64,000 bases of DNA from Mucilaginibacter sp. (lineage in GTDB: Bacteria > Bacteroidota > Bacteroidia > Sphingobacteriales > Sphingobacteriaceae): positions 1 through 64,000 of the forward strand of contig JAUCSE010000105.1 in assembly GCA_030445275.1 (NCBI GenBank), read 5' to 3'. Positions within the stretch are counted from its first letter, which is position 1. Every line of letters starts with the position of its first letter. Both the position numbers and the translations under genes were made by a program. Below the pieces are notes generated by a model that was not told the origin of the DNA, did not search any database, and worked only from the letters and a program-made list of their open reading frames with translations. Of this stretch, positions 46,565-55,198 are shown piece by piece.

Positions 46565-48225
46565 GCCAGGGTTATCAGTTTATTGCAATAGTTAAGGCTC
46601 GCGTTATTATGCGTAATAAACAAAATGATCTTACCAGATGCAGTCAGTTGCTTTAATTGTAACAGAATGACTTCTTCTGCTTGTTGATCCATTTCACCAA
46701 AAGGTTCGTCAAGTATCAGCACATCAAAATCATGATAAAGGGCGCGGGCAAGCATGATCCTTTGTCTTTGTCCGCCGCTCAGGTTTTTGCCATTTTCTCT
46801 TATTACTTTGTTTAATCCATCGGCATTGCCACTCAACAGCGTGTTAAGTCCGCAAATATCTATGGCCCCGGCTAATTTTTCATGATCACACACTTCGTCG
46901 CTAAGCGTAATGTTTTTGAGGATGGTATCATGAATAAAATAACTTTGCTGCTTTACATAAGCTATATTTTTCCAATACTGCCTCCTGGTGATAGTATCTG
47001 TGGGCTGATCATTGATCAGTATGTTTCCTGCATCGGCTTCTAAAAAGCCTAAAAATAAGTTGATCAGTGTGGTTTTGCCACGACCCGATACTGCTGATAT
47101 TCCCACAAAATCACCTTTGTTGATCAATAAATCAATATTCTTTAATACCTGATGATCTTTATAACTAAAGCTGATATTATCAAACCGGATAGTGCTGATA
47201 GATGAGCCGGGGACATTATTGGATGTTGTAAGAGGTTCGTTTACATTCAACAGATCAGTCAATGTGAACTCATAGGTTTTAATCTGCCCCGTACTGTTCA
47301 GTATTTTGATAACTCCCGGTATAATCTTGTAGGCAGCTGCCATAAAAACACCTATGGTTAACAGATCAATCACCGGCCCATGTGCCGACCATTTGTTAAT
47401 GATAACCAATATAAAGAATCCGAATATGGCAAAAACCTCTACCAGACGCGAGGGCAACGCCTGTAAGGTTTGCTGCGAAGCCAGGTTATTGTTTAATTGT
47501 AGCTGGTAGTTATAATAGCGATTGGTTAAAAAATCAGTTTTATCATAAATATTGCCCTCTACATAACCAGCTAACGATTCCTGCAAATGCTGAATGTTTT
47601 TTTCGCTGGCAAGCTTAGTATGTACCCTAATCTGTTTTGAGCGTCGCCTGATGAAATAAGCCAGTATAATAACCGGAGGCACCAGTAACAACAGCAATAA
47701 TAAAAACAGCACCGGCTGGTAGACCAGTATGGCACACACCGTAAATAAAATAAGGATACTTTGTGAAATAACCTGCTGTACATTGGTCAGGATGTAATGA
47801 CTAAACTCAATAGGTTGCTGACTGATTTGCCGGATATGAATGGATGAATCGACATTCACGAAACCTATATAATCATCTTTTAAGTAGTGAATGATATTCT
47901 TTTTGGATAATCGGGAAGCTACCCCGTAAAAGAAATTGTGCTGAAAGCGCAGTATCAAGTAACCGAACCAGTTTTTAAGACTAAAAAGAATTAAGAACAG
48001 GGTTATCAGCAATATGGAGCTTTTGTTAAACCAGCCCGACGGCAAAAGAAAAAATCCGGAGCTGATTGTTTTATTACCGGTATAAAAGCCAACAACCAGT
48101 AATAGCAAACCTAAAAATGTGATATCAAGCACGCTGATAAGCAGATCGAACAGGATGAGTCTGAACAATTGCGCTTTTTCTTTAGTATTCAGCAGGGTTA
48201 ATATCCCCCTAATTATATGCTTCAA
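46561..48225 (-). CDS. ABC exporter (fused permease and ATPase)
   Basis: Type I ABC exporter half-transporter, 554 residues. About six membrane helices fill 1-320. The ATPase domain has the Walker A AVSGRGKTT (about 385-393), the Q-loop YVKQQSYF, the signature LSGGQRQRIMLARAL, Walker B VLILDEPFGEMD and the H-loop ITHNN. This is the MsbA/PglK type of lipid- or lipid-oligosaccharide flippase. The start is a TTG at 48225 (no better codon found). A 24-base palindrome sits just 6 bases upstream. With its GT4 partner it may flip a substrate made by the radical SAM/methyltransferase operon. Confidence 0.9.
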   Translation of the reverse strand: MKHIIRGILTLLNTKEKAQLFRLILFDLLISVLDITFLGLLLLVVGFYTGNKTISSGFFLLPSGWFNKSSILLITLFLILFSLKNWFGYLILRFQHNFFYGVASRLSKKNIIHYLKDDYIGFVNVDSSIHIRQISQQPIEFSHYILTNVQQVISQSILILFTVCAILVYQPVLFLLLLLLLVPPVIILAYFIRRRSKQIRVHTKLASEKNIQHLQESLAGYVEGNIYDKTDFLTNRYYNYQLQLNNNLASQQTLQALPSRLVEVFAIFGFFILVIINKWSAHGPVIDLLTIGVFMAAAYKIIPGVIKILNSTGQIKTYEFTLTDLLNVNEPLTTSNNVPGSSISTIRFDNISFSYKDHQVLKNIDLLINKGDFVGISAVSGRGKTTLINLFLGFLEADAGNILINDQPTDTITRRQYWKNIAYVKQQSYFIHDTILKNITLSDEVCDHEKLAGAIDICGLNTLLSGNADGLNKVIRENGKNLSGGQRQRIMLARALYHDFDVLILDEPFGEMDQQAEEVILLQLKQLTASGKIILFITHNNASLNYCNKLITLA

Positions 48226-48231
48226 GATGCC

Positions 48232-48255
48232 TGATAAAGTAACGTTACTTTATCA
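48232..48255. promoter_or_regulatory. 24-base perfect palindrome before the ABC exporter gene
   Basis: TGATAAAGTAAC followed at once by its exact reverse complement GTTACTTTATCA, ending 6 bases upstream of the TTG start. A site this symmetric and this close to the start looks like a repressor operator. A terminator is less likely because a separate hairpin at 48297 already serves the upstream gene. Confidence 0.55.
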
Positions 48256-48296
48256 TTACGGCCTAAAAAGTATAATGGTTGCCAGCTATAAACATT

Positions 48297-48330
48297 AATG
48301 CCCCGCAAACAAAAAGTTCAACGGGGCATT
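48297..48330 (-). terminator. Terminator-like hairpin after the OmpA lipoprotein gene
   Basis: Stem AATGCCCCG (48297-48305) with CGGGGCATT (48322-48330), 16-base loop, located 20 bases past the stop of the minus-strand OmpA-family gene. Confidence 0.65.
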
Positions 48331-48350
48331 TAAGAAACAAGTATTATTGA

Positions 48351-48884
48351 TTATTTATCAAGTTTAACTTCAACCCTGCGGTTTAATACCCTTCCGTCCT
48401 CTGTGCTGTTATCGGCGATTGGTTTTGTTTCGCCATAACCTTTAACAGTTAAATTATCGGTGCTGATACCGCTGTTTACCAGGTATAGTTTTACTGAATT
48501 AGCTCTTTCTACAGATAGTTCCATATTGTGTTCAGGGGTTCCTTCGGCCGAAGCATTACCATTTAACAGGAATTTTACGGTGTTGTCTTTTTTCATTTCT
48601 GCAACAGCCTGGTCTAAAGTTTGATACGAGGTTGTTTTTAATACTGCCGAGTTAAATTCAAACTGAATATTGCTAAAGTTATAGTTTGGTTTTGCCGGTG
48701 GCGGTGGTGGAGTTTCTTTTTGTGCAGGAGCAGGCGCCGGAGCTGGTTGAGGGGCCGGAGCATAGGTTTGTTCCGTTTCAACAGGCGCAGGTTTTTGAGC
48801 CAGTTTTTTTGATTTACATGATATCACTGATACGGCTAATAACCCAAAGACAAGGGTAAATAAAGGAGTTTTTAAAGCGTTCAT
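48351..48884 (-). CDS. OmpA-family lipoprotein
   Basis: Outer-membrane peptidoglycan-binding protein of 177 residues from the ATG at 48884; a longer reading adds 16 residues before the signal peptide. The lipobox VSVISC gives the lipid-anchored Cys, followed by a Lys- and Pro/Ala-rich linker (about 30-75 with repeated PAPAPAP). The OmpA-C domain (about 80-177) shows IQFEFNSAVLKTTSYQTLDQAV, LLNGNASAEGTPEHNMELSVERANSVKLYLV and VLNRRVEVKLDK. It tethers the outer membrane to the cell wall. It stands alone with its own terminator-like hairpin. Confidence 0.92.
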   Translation of the reverse strand: MNALKTPLFTLVFGLLAVSVISCKSKKLAQKPAPVETEQTYAPAPQPAPAPAPAQKETPPPPPAKPNYNFSNIQFEFNSAVLKTTSYQTLDQAVAEMKKDNTVKFLLNGNASAEGTPEHNMELSVERANSVKLYLVNSGISTDNLTVKGYGETKPIADNSTEDGRVLNRRVEVKLDK

Positions 48885-49113
48885 AGCTAAGTTTTGTTTT
48901 TTTGTAAACATAAAAAATATTCGTGATTTCAACCTAAATTGAATACACTACATTGATAATTTTACCGTGCATTTTGTTTAAAATGGGTTTTGTGCTGTAT
49001 TAATCAATGCTGGTAACTAAACGGTGAATCTACCCGACAAGTATTCGTTTTTAAACAAATTACTTATATTAACCGTTTACTTAACAATTATCTTTACCTA
49101 TCATCAATAACCC

Positions 49114-49617
49114 ATGAAAAAGATTTTCGCGTTTTTATTTGTGCTGATGATATTTACCTCAACCTGCTTTTCACAGGGCATTCAAGGAAACTACGCTATA
49201 AAAAACGTTCAAACCGGAATGCTTTTACGCGTTAAAGATGCCGGCTCAAAAAATGGGACACCTCTTGTGGCCTACTATCCTGAAAATTGGAAGTGTATGA
49301 CCTGGAGTTTTAAAAACACGGGTGAAAATACCTATCAGTTACAAAACTTATTAACTGGTAAAACATTTCAGCCATCAGGCGCAACTAATGCTGATGTAGT
49401 TTTTGAAGAACAGCCCCTTATACCAGGCTCATCTAATCAGCAATATGAATTTATTGCTGTAAAGCAGGATACATATTTGATCAAAATAAAAGGAGCTGAT
49501 CTTTACATTACGCCTGCCGATACCGAAGGCAGTGTAAACTCAGCGATCATACTGGCAAGAAAAAGAAATACTCCAGATCAATGTTGGAACATTTATCAGC
49601 AATCACCAACTATGTAA
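49114..49617 (+). CDS. Secreted ricin-type beta-trefoil-like protein
   Basis: A 167-residue secreted protein with a signal peptide (about 1-20). The mature chain reads GIQGNYAIKNVQTGMLLRVKDAGSKNG, WKCMTWSFKNTGENTYQLQNL and TPDQCWNIYQQ, with the YxI.N..tgk.l...g.s..G and QxW patterns of ricin-type carbohydrate-binding (RICIN/CBM13-like) domains. It contains only one such domain and no enzymatic module, so it is probably a small lectin. No operon partner: the upstream OmpA gene is divergent and the decarboxylase follows 109 bases later. Confidence 0.75.
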   Translation: MKKIFAFLFVLMIFTSTCFSQGIQGNYAIKNVQTGMLLRVKDAGSKNGTPLVAYYPENWKCMTWSFKNTGENTYQLQNLLTGKTFQPSGATNADVVFEEQPLIPGSSNQQYEFIAVKQDTYLIKIKGADLYITPADTEGSVNSAIILARKRNTPDQCWNIYQQSPTM

Positions 49618-49726
49618 ATACACTTACTAACATTACTGTAATTAACCACATTATGTAAAATTTCGCGACCATAATGCATCATAAATCTAATATGCATTTA
49701 TTTGCAATATCGAAATTTCATACATC

Positions 49727-51127
49727 ATGCATAATAATTTACAAGCCGATCTGGATAACCTGGAACACTTATTATCTTTAACTAAAGATAAAGCCCTGGC
49801 CTACCTTAATGGTTTAAATAATACACCGGTAAGTATTACAGGTGTTCAATCAACCATTTCTATTAATTTACCTAAAGATGGGATTGGACTGGAAAATACC
49901 ATCAAGGCGTTTCAGGAGCAGCATCAAAATAAAATAGTTGCAGCATCGGGTCCACGATACTGGGGTTATGTAGTTGGTGGTACAACTCCGGCCTCCATTG
50001 CAGGCGACTGGCTAAGCACTGTATTTGATCAAAACCCGCAGGGGATAAACGGAGCTGGAGATATATCGGCCATTATTGAACTGGAAGCTATTAATTGGCT
50101 GATACAGTTATTCGGCCTGCCTGCAACATTTAAAGGCGGTTTTGTAACAGGTGCCACCATGTCAAATTTTACCTGCCTGGCCATAGCAAGGCAATGGGCC
50201 GGCAAGCAAAAAAACATTGATATTGCCCGGGAAGGCATAAAAACGGAGATCAAAATATTGACAGCTACCCCGCATTCGTCGTCCATTAAATCATTAGCTA
50301 TGCTGGGTTTAGGTAGTAGCAACGTTGTTATTGTTAAAACTGCAGAGGGCAACCGTGAAGCTATTGACATTCCTGATCTGGAAGCAAAGCTTATTGAAAA
50401 CAAAGACTTCCCTATCATAGTGATCAGCAGCGGTGGTACAGTTAATACAGTTGATTTTGATGATATGCAGGCTATTGCCGAATTACAAAAACGGTATACC
50501 TTTTACTGGCATATTGATGCCGCATTTGGAGCTTTTGCCGCATGTTCTGAAAAATACAGCCATTTATTGAATGGCTGGCAATTTGCTGATAGTATAACTA
50601 TCGACTGCCATAAGTGGCTTAACGTACCGTATGACAGCGCCATATACCTGGTTAATGAAAAACATACGGCCCTGCAGCTGCAAACTTTTCAAAACAGTAA
50701 CGCCCCCTATCTTGGCGATCCTGCTACAAATTTCAGTTTCCTGAATTTTGGCCCTGAAAACTCCAGGCGTTTAAGGGCGCTACCTGCCTGGTTTGCCCTT
50801 AATGCCTATGGTAAAAATGGCTTTACCTGGATAGTAGAGAACAATATTGCTTTGGCAAACCAGTTTGCCGAACTATTAGAGAAAAAAAACATATTTAAAC
50901 TCAAGGCCCCTGTAAGATTGAACGTGGTTTGTTTCAGTATTGATGATGAGGCCAATCGGGGCGACAAGCTTACTCAGGTATTGGAAAAACTGAAAATATC
51001 GGGCAAGTTATTCATCACACCTACATCATATAAAGGCGAACCTTGTTTGCGGGCCGCATTTGTTAACTGGCGTACTACCGAAGAGGATGTTTTGATAGCT
51101 ATTGATGAATTGATCAAAGCTTCCTGA
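49727..51127 (+). CDS. PLP-dependent group II decarboxylase
   Basis: Pyridoxal-phosphate amino-acid decarboxylase-like protein of 466 residues. Hallmarks: ASGPRYWGYVVGGTTPASIAGDWL (about 73-96), HSSSIKSLAMLG (His183, stacks on PLP), HIDAAFGA (D264, pyridine nitrogen) and TIDCHKWLNVPYD (K296, Schiff base). This is the fold of aromatic-amino-acid, glutamate and related decarboxylases. The substrate is not obvious; the family has many members acting on tyrosine, tryptophan, dihydroxyphenylalanine or aspartate. It is a single gene followed by a strong terminator palindrome. Confidence 0.92.
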   Translation: MHNNLQADLDNLEHLLSLTKDKALAYLNGLNNTPVSITGVQSTISINLPKDGIGLENTIKAFQEQHQNKIVAASGPRYWGYVVGGTTPASIAGDWLSTVFDQNPQGINGAGDISAIIELEAINWLIQLFGLPATFKGGFVTGATMSNFTCLAIARQWAGKQKNIDIAREGIKTEIKILTATPHSSSIKSLAMLGLGSSNVVIVKTAEGNREAIDIPDLEAKLIENKDFPIIVISSGGTVNTVDFDDMQAIAELQKRYTFYWHIDAAFGAFAACSEKYSHLLNGWQFADSITIDCHKWLNVPYDSAIYLVNEKHTALQLQTFQNSNAPYLGDPATNFSFLNFGPENSRRLRALPAWFALNAYGKNGFTWIVENNIALANQFAELLEKKNIFKLKAPVRLNVVCFSIDDEANRGDKLTQVLEKLKISGKLFITPTSYKGEPCLRAAFVNWRTTEEDVLIAIDELIKAS

Positions 51128-51132
51128 TCAAT

Positions 51133-51170
51133 ACGAAAGCCCTGAAATGGATCCATTTCAGGGCTTTCGT
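51133..51170. terminator. 38-base perfect palindrome (terminator) after the decarboxylase gene
   Basis: ACGAAAGCCCTGAAATGGA (51133-51151) is followed by its exact reverse complement (51152-51170), then a TCGGGATAAAAAA stretch. It begins 5 bases after the decarboxylase stop. It is a very stable hairpin and the likely terminator. It abuts a separate inverted repeat that starts at 51176. Confidence 0.8.
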
Positions 51171-51175
51171 TCGGG

Positions 51176-51323
51176 ATAAAAAACTCTAAATGTCATTTCG
51201 ACAAACAGCGATGGACAAAGCGGTGGGGTGAGGAGAAATCTTATGCTCAATGCTGCTTAGAATAACCTGTCATATAAGATTTCTCCTCGTACCTCGTTCG
51301 AAATGACATTTAGAGTTTTTTAT
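51176..51323. repeat. Palindromic interspersed repeat, family C, with extended arms
   Basis: A 148-base element whose outer 26 bases (51176-51201) are an exact inverted copy of 51298-51323, starting ATAAAAAACTCTAAATGTCA. Inside lies GAGGAGAAATCTTAT and its inverted partner ATAAGATTTCTCCTC, the same family as 10039-10124. It lies in the convergent gap between the decarboxylase and DoxX genes. Confidence 0.75.
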
Positions 51324-51377
51324 TGATGTTGGATGTTCATTTCTTATCCCGAACGCTCGTTGACCTACTAACCCAAA

Positions 51378-51794
51378 CTAAGCTATTGCCTGAATTCGTG
51401 CTCCGGTAGGTTCTTCGGCTTTGACACTTTTAGCTTTCAGTCTTTTATGGTAGTAAATGTAGGATCCGGCTGCTATAAGTATGATAACAAACATAGGAGC
51501 CCAATTACCAATTGATTTGCCACAAGCAGCAATAGAATAAGTAGCGCCCAGCAGATCAAATGTTAGGCCTGCGTATGCCCATTCTTTAATTCGGGGATAA
51601 CCCGGTACTAAAATCGCTATAACTCCTAATATTTTGGCTATGCCTAAAAAGGGCAATAAATAAGTAGGATATCCCATTTCTTTGAAACCAGCTACGGCTA
51701 TTGGCACTGAAAGCGCATCGGGTATGGCTGAGCCAACCATAACAAAGGCGAATAATCCGGTTAGTATCCAGTAAATAATGTTTGTCTTTTTCAT
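51378..51794 (-). CDS. DoxX-family membrane protein
   Basis: A small four-helix membrane protein of 138 residues of the DoxX/DoxX-like family. Helices: about 9-28, 48-66, 74-92 and 98-116. The loop reads KEMGYPTYLLPFLGIAKILGVIAIL, a typical DoxX motif, then PRIKEWAYAGLTFDLLGATYSIAACG. Members of this family are linked with respiratory-chain quinone reactions or with small-molecule resistance. It is divergent from the GlxA-type regulator at 51921 with a 126-base common promoter region, so it may be that regulator's target. Confidence 0.88.
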   Translation of the reverse strand: MKKTNIIYWILTGLFAFVMVGSAIPDALSVPIAVAGFKEMGYPTYLLPFLGIAKILGVIAILVPGYPRIKEWAYAGLTFDLLGATYSIAACGKSIGNWAPMFVIILIAAGSYIYYHKRLKAKSVKAEEPTGARIQAIA

Positions 51795-51920
51795 GATGAT
51801 TGTTTTACTTAGTTTAATATTTGATTAACACTGTAAAGTTAGGACCGATTTCTGTAACAGATGCGGTGCTAATGCGTCTGATTACAGGGCCAATTACGAC
51901 CATTAACCTATTTACACATT

Positions 51921-52898
51921 ATGAAACATATATCAATACTGGTTCCTAAACGGGCTATACTTGGCAGTTTGGAGGGTTCTCGTCAGTTACTTACTCAAGT
52001 AAACCAGTTTTTTATGACTGCAGGCAAAGAACCTATTTTTAAGGTTGAATTAGTGGGCCTTACCAAAGAAACGCCTGTTAGTGGAGGTTTATTTACCGTT
52101 AATGCCAATAAGACAATTGGAGAGGTGCCCAAAACTGATCTGATCATCATCCCTGCTATTGATGGTGATATCAGTGTAGAGGTTGAAAACAATAAGGAGT
52201 TTTTACCCTGGATAACCGAACAATATAATAACGGCGCCGAAGTTGCCAGTTTGTGTATGGGCGCATTTTTACTGGCCAAAACCGGTTTACTAAATGGTAA
52301 AAAATGTGCCACCCACTGGATGGCTGCCAACGAGTTCAGAAGAATGTTCCCGGAGGTAAACCTGGTTACCGAAAAGATCATTACTGATGAGCAGGGCCTG
52401 TATTCAAGCGGCGGGGCTTTCTCTTATCTTAACCTGATTTTATACCTGATCGAGAAATTCGCGGGTCGCGATATAGCTATTTTAAGCGCCAAGGTATTTG
52501 CTATTGAAATGGAACGGAGCAACCAGTCGTCATTTATTATTTTCCAGGGACAGAAAGACCATGCCGACGATCCGATAAAAAAAGCACAGGAGTTTATTGA
52601 GAAAAACTATCAGGACAAGATCACTGTGGAACAATTAGCTTCGATGTTTGCCCTCGGTCGCCGGAACCTGGAGCGCCGGTTTAAAAAAGCAACCGCCAAT
52701 ACCGTAGCCGAATATATACAGCGGGTAAAGATAGAAGCAGCCAAAGTTAGTCTGGAAAGCTCGCGCGAAAATGTGAACGAAGTAATGTACAACGTTGGTT
52801 ATACCGATACCAAGGCTTTCCGAACCACATTTAAACGTATTACCGGCCTCTCGCCTATTGATTACCGGAATAAATACCAGCGGGAATATGCAGCGTAA
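51921..52898 (+). CDS. GlxA-type AraC regulator with DJ-1/PfpI domain
   Basis: Transcriptional regulator of 325 residues. The first ~200 residues form a DJ-1/PfpI amidotransferase-like domain with the nucleophile-elbow motif ASLCMGAFLLAKTGLL. The C-terminal ~100 residues are an AraC-type helix-turn-helix: QDKITVEQLASMFALGRRNLERRFKKAT and YIQRVKIEAAKVSLE, ending VMYNVGYTDTKAFRTTFKRITGLSP. The GlxA group senses small metabolites. It is divergent from the DoxX gene, which is a plausible target. Confidence 0.92.
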   Translation: MKHISILVPKRAILGSLEGSRQLLTQVNQFFMTAGKEPIFKVELVGLTKETPVSGGLFTVNANKTIGEVPKTDLIIIPAIDGDISVEVENNKEFLPWITEQYNNGAEVASLCMGAFLLAKTGLLNGKKCATHWMAANEFRRMFPEVNLVTEKIITDEQGLYSSGGAFSYLNLILYLIEKFAGRDIAILSAKVFAIEMERSNQSSFIIFQGQKDHADDPIKKAQEFIEKNYQDKITVEQLASMFALGRRNLERRFKKATANTVAEYIQRVKIEAAKVSLESSRENVNEVMYNVGYTDTKAFRTTFKRITGLSPIDYRNKYQREYAA

Positions 52899-52905
52899 AG
52901 CATAA

Positions 52906-53673
52906 TTACCGGTTTTCAAGCCAGTTTAAAAAAGTGGTGACTTTATCTTTGCTAACCAACAGTTTATCAGGACTTGGTACGGTTAAATGTACTACCAGTT
53001 TGCGTGCAAAGTAGTGTTCAACATCCTTCACGGCATCAAAGTTAACCAGGTATTGCCGGTTTAGTCTGAAAAACTGTTGCAGCGATAATAACTGGTGCAC
53101 ATCATCAAGTGATTGCGTAATAATATACTCCTGCTGATCAAAGGTCATGATAATGGGCAATTCATTCCTGATATAGAAGAAGGCGATATGCTGTGTAGCA
53201 ACAGTAGTGTATTTATTATTCTTAAACACCAGGAAACTCTTTTTGCCTTGTTGATCGGTAACCTTGCTCAGCAGGTTCTGCCAGTCAGGTATAATAGACC
53301 GATCGGTCTGAAAAAAGCTTTTCATTTGATCTAACTTTTCAAAAGCTGCTTTAATAGTTTCCTTTGAAAAAGGTTTAAGTACATAGTCAATACCGTTTGA
53401 TTTAAAGGCATCTATGGCATAATGGTCAAAGGCTGTACAAAAAATAACCGGCGAGCTTATGTTGATCTCCTTAAATATTTCAAAGCTTAGGCCATCAGCC
53501 AGTTGAACATCCATAAAGATCAGATCAGGGCGTTCATTTTCCGAAAGATAGCTTACTGCATCTTCCACACTTTGTATAGATGCCACAATTTTGGCCCCGG
53601 GTTTTACATCGGTTATCAATTGCGCCAATGCCCGGGCCGTTTTGAGCTCGTCTTCAATAATTACGATATTCAT
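52906..53673 (-). CDS. LytTR-type response regulator
   Basis: Response regulator of 255 residues. The receiver domain (about 1-120) has the acidic pocket IIEDELKT and the phospho-acceptor Asp in DLIFMDVQLADG, then FCTAFDHYAIDAFKSNGIDYVLKPF with the conserved Lys. The LytTR DNA-binding domain (about 155-255) has IAFFYIRNELPIIMTFDQQ and LQQFFRLNRQYLVNFDAV. Its start overlaps the histidine kinase stop by 20 bases, so the two are made together. It is the last of four genes that begin with a haem-binding gene. The regulated genes are unknown. Confidence 0.93.
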   Translation of the reverse strand: MNIVIIEDELKTARALAQLITDVKPGAKIVASIQSVEDAVSYLSENERPDLIFMDVQLADGLSFEIFKEINISSPVIFCTAFDHYAIDAFKSNGIDYVLKPFSKETIKAAFEKLDQMKSFFQTDRSIIPDWQNLLSKVTDQQGKKSFLVFKNNKYTTVATQHIAFFYIRNELPIIMTFDQQEYIITQSLDDVHQLLSLQQFFRLNRQYLVNFDAVKDVEHYFARKLVVHLTVPSPDKLLVSKDKVTTFLNWLENR

Positions 53674-54700
53674 AGATCACCGGTAGTTTAACTTTAAAAA
53701 TATCGTCATCAGTAGTAACCTGAATCTTGTTATTTAAATGATGAAGATAACGCTGGTTAATGTTCTCCAAACCCATCCTGGTTGATGATTCAGGCGTTTT
53801 TTTTAGTTGTAGCTGGTTTTCGATAACAATGGTATCACCCTCTGAGTACAACCAAATATGCAAGGGTTTATTAAGGGAAATTACATTATGCTTTACACAG
53901 TTTTCAATCAATAATTGCAGTGTAAATGGTGGAATATATGATTGTTTGTGCTGATCATTTAACGCTATACTTAAACAAATGCCATCCTCAAAGCGAGCCT
54001 TTAACAAAAACATATAAGCATTTAGTATATTCAACTCTTCTGTCAATGGTATCAGATCCATTTTGCGGTTTTCTAATGAAAACCGGTAGAAATCAGAAAG
54101 TTTCAAAATAAAATCAGCCGAATTCGGATCATTGATATCTATCATTGATTTGAGTGTATTCAGGCTGTTAAACAAAAAATGCGGATTTACCTGCTGTTTC
54201 AACAATTCATACTGTGCCCCCAGGTTATCAGCTTTACTTCGTTCCAGTTCAACACTAATCTGCTGGGCATGATGGGCCTGGCACAGCAGGTTGATGAACA
54301 TATAAATAGTTAAGTTGATCAATATCCCCCTAAACTGATACATGAGCATCATTTCGCTAAAATGATATTTCGGAAACAGTAATTGGTGACCGCTTACCAA
54401 CACTATCATCAAACCAATACCCAATATCAGGCTCAAAGCCAATCGCCGGTTAAAAAAGCCGGTAGTTATATGCTGGCTGGTAAATTTAGGCAGACTATAC
54501 AGGTTATAATACCAAACAAACAAAGAATATAAAAAGGCTACCGAGGCATCAACCATCAACTCGGTAAACGTAATACGCAGCTGTCTGATTTTAGGTATTG
54601 ACGCTAACACACACATGAATAAAGAGCTGAACCAGATGATACGGGCAGAAACCTTAAAAACTTTTTTGTTGGAGGTATGTATAAATTCAGCAAATATCAT
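53654..54700 (-). CDS. LytS-type sensor histidine kinase
   Basis: Sensor histidine kinase of 348 residues of the LytS/YesM type (HisKA_7TM-less, four N-terminal helices at about 22-38, 50-66, 90-107 and 130-150). The phospho-acceptor motif QVNPHFLFNSLNTLKSMI is canonical. A C-terminal HATPase segment has PFTLQLLIENCVKHN and RMGLENINQRYLHH. It overlaps the response regulator gene by 20 bases and the upstream lipoprotein gene by 4 bases. The input signal is unknown; the upstream haem and P460-like genes hint at a redox or haem-linked stimulus. Confidence 0.92.
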   Translation of the reverse strand: MIFAEFIHTSNKKVFKVSARIIWFSSLFMCVLASIPKIRQLRITFTELMVDASVAFLYSLFVWYYNLYSLPKFTSQHITTGFFNRRLALSLILGIGLMIVLVSGHQLLFPKYHFSEMMLMYQFRGILINLTIYMFINLLCQAHHAQQISVELERSKADNLGAQYELLKQQVNPHFLFNSLNTLKSMIDINDPNSADFILKLSDFYRFSLENRKMDLIPLTEELNILNAYMFLLKARFEDGICLSIALNDQHKQSYIPPFTLQLLIENCVKHNVISLNKPLHIWLYSEGDTIVIENQLQLKKTPESSTRMGLENINQRYLHHLNNKIQVTTDDDIFKVKLPVIYEYRNY

Positions 54701-55185
54701 GGCATTACCGACGGCTTCTGGGCAAAGATATGCTTTATCCTTTCCTGTTGATGCAAGGTATCTGGATTTATAACCAGCTCATGACCTTCAAATTTCTGAT
54801 AATTGATTACCGTAATCCCCATCCCCTCAGTTGAATTAGTTGTTTTAATTACTTCTACCGATTCAAGATCGCCGGGGATACGGGCACCAAACCAACTATC
54901 ATCGTCTTGTTGTTTCCAGGTAACTAACGTGAGGTTTTCGCCTGCCGGGTAATCTTCGCTCCCTGAAACAGCGGTTTTTAGCGCCAGATCATTGCCATAT
55001 AAGGTACTCATGGTTCTATTCTTTTTATTGATTGATGAGGTGATTACCTTTAAGCCGGCGCTATCAAAATGGAAAGAGGCTGGTATTGCTGCTTTTTTAT
55101 TTAAAAGTTCATCGCTTGGTTTACGGTTATTACAAGCTGATACAATTAAAGTAATTGCTGTAAGTGATATATATAAAGCTTTCAT
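54697..55185 (-). CDS. Small lipoprotein of the haem-binding operon
   Basis: A 162-residue lipoprotein with a signal peptide ending at IVSACNN (Cys18). Mature sequence includes SSINKKNRTMSTLYGNDLALKTA and GENLTLVTWKQQDDDSWFGARIPGDLESVE, which resembles cytochrome P460-associated proteins of Bacteroidota; no haem motif is present in this chain. Function unknown. It lies 13 bases after the haem-binding protein gene and overlaps the kinase gene by 4 bases, so it probably belongs to the same sensing unit. Confidence 0.7.
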   Translation of the reverse strand: MKALYISLTAITLIVSACNNRKPSDELLNKKAAIPASFHFDSAGLKVITSSINKKNRTMSTLYGNDLALKTAVSGSEDYPAGENLTLVTWKQQDDDSWFGARIPGDLESVEVIKTTNSTEGMGITVINYQKFEGHELVINPDTLHQQERIKHIFAQKPSVMP

Positions 55186-55198
55186 GATCAGTTAATTA

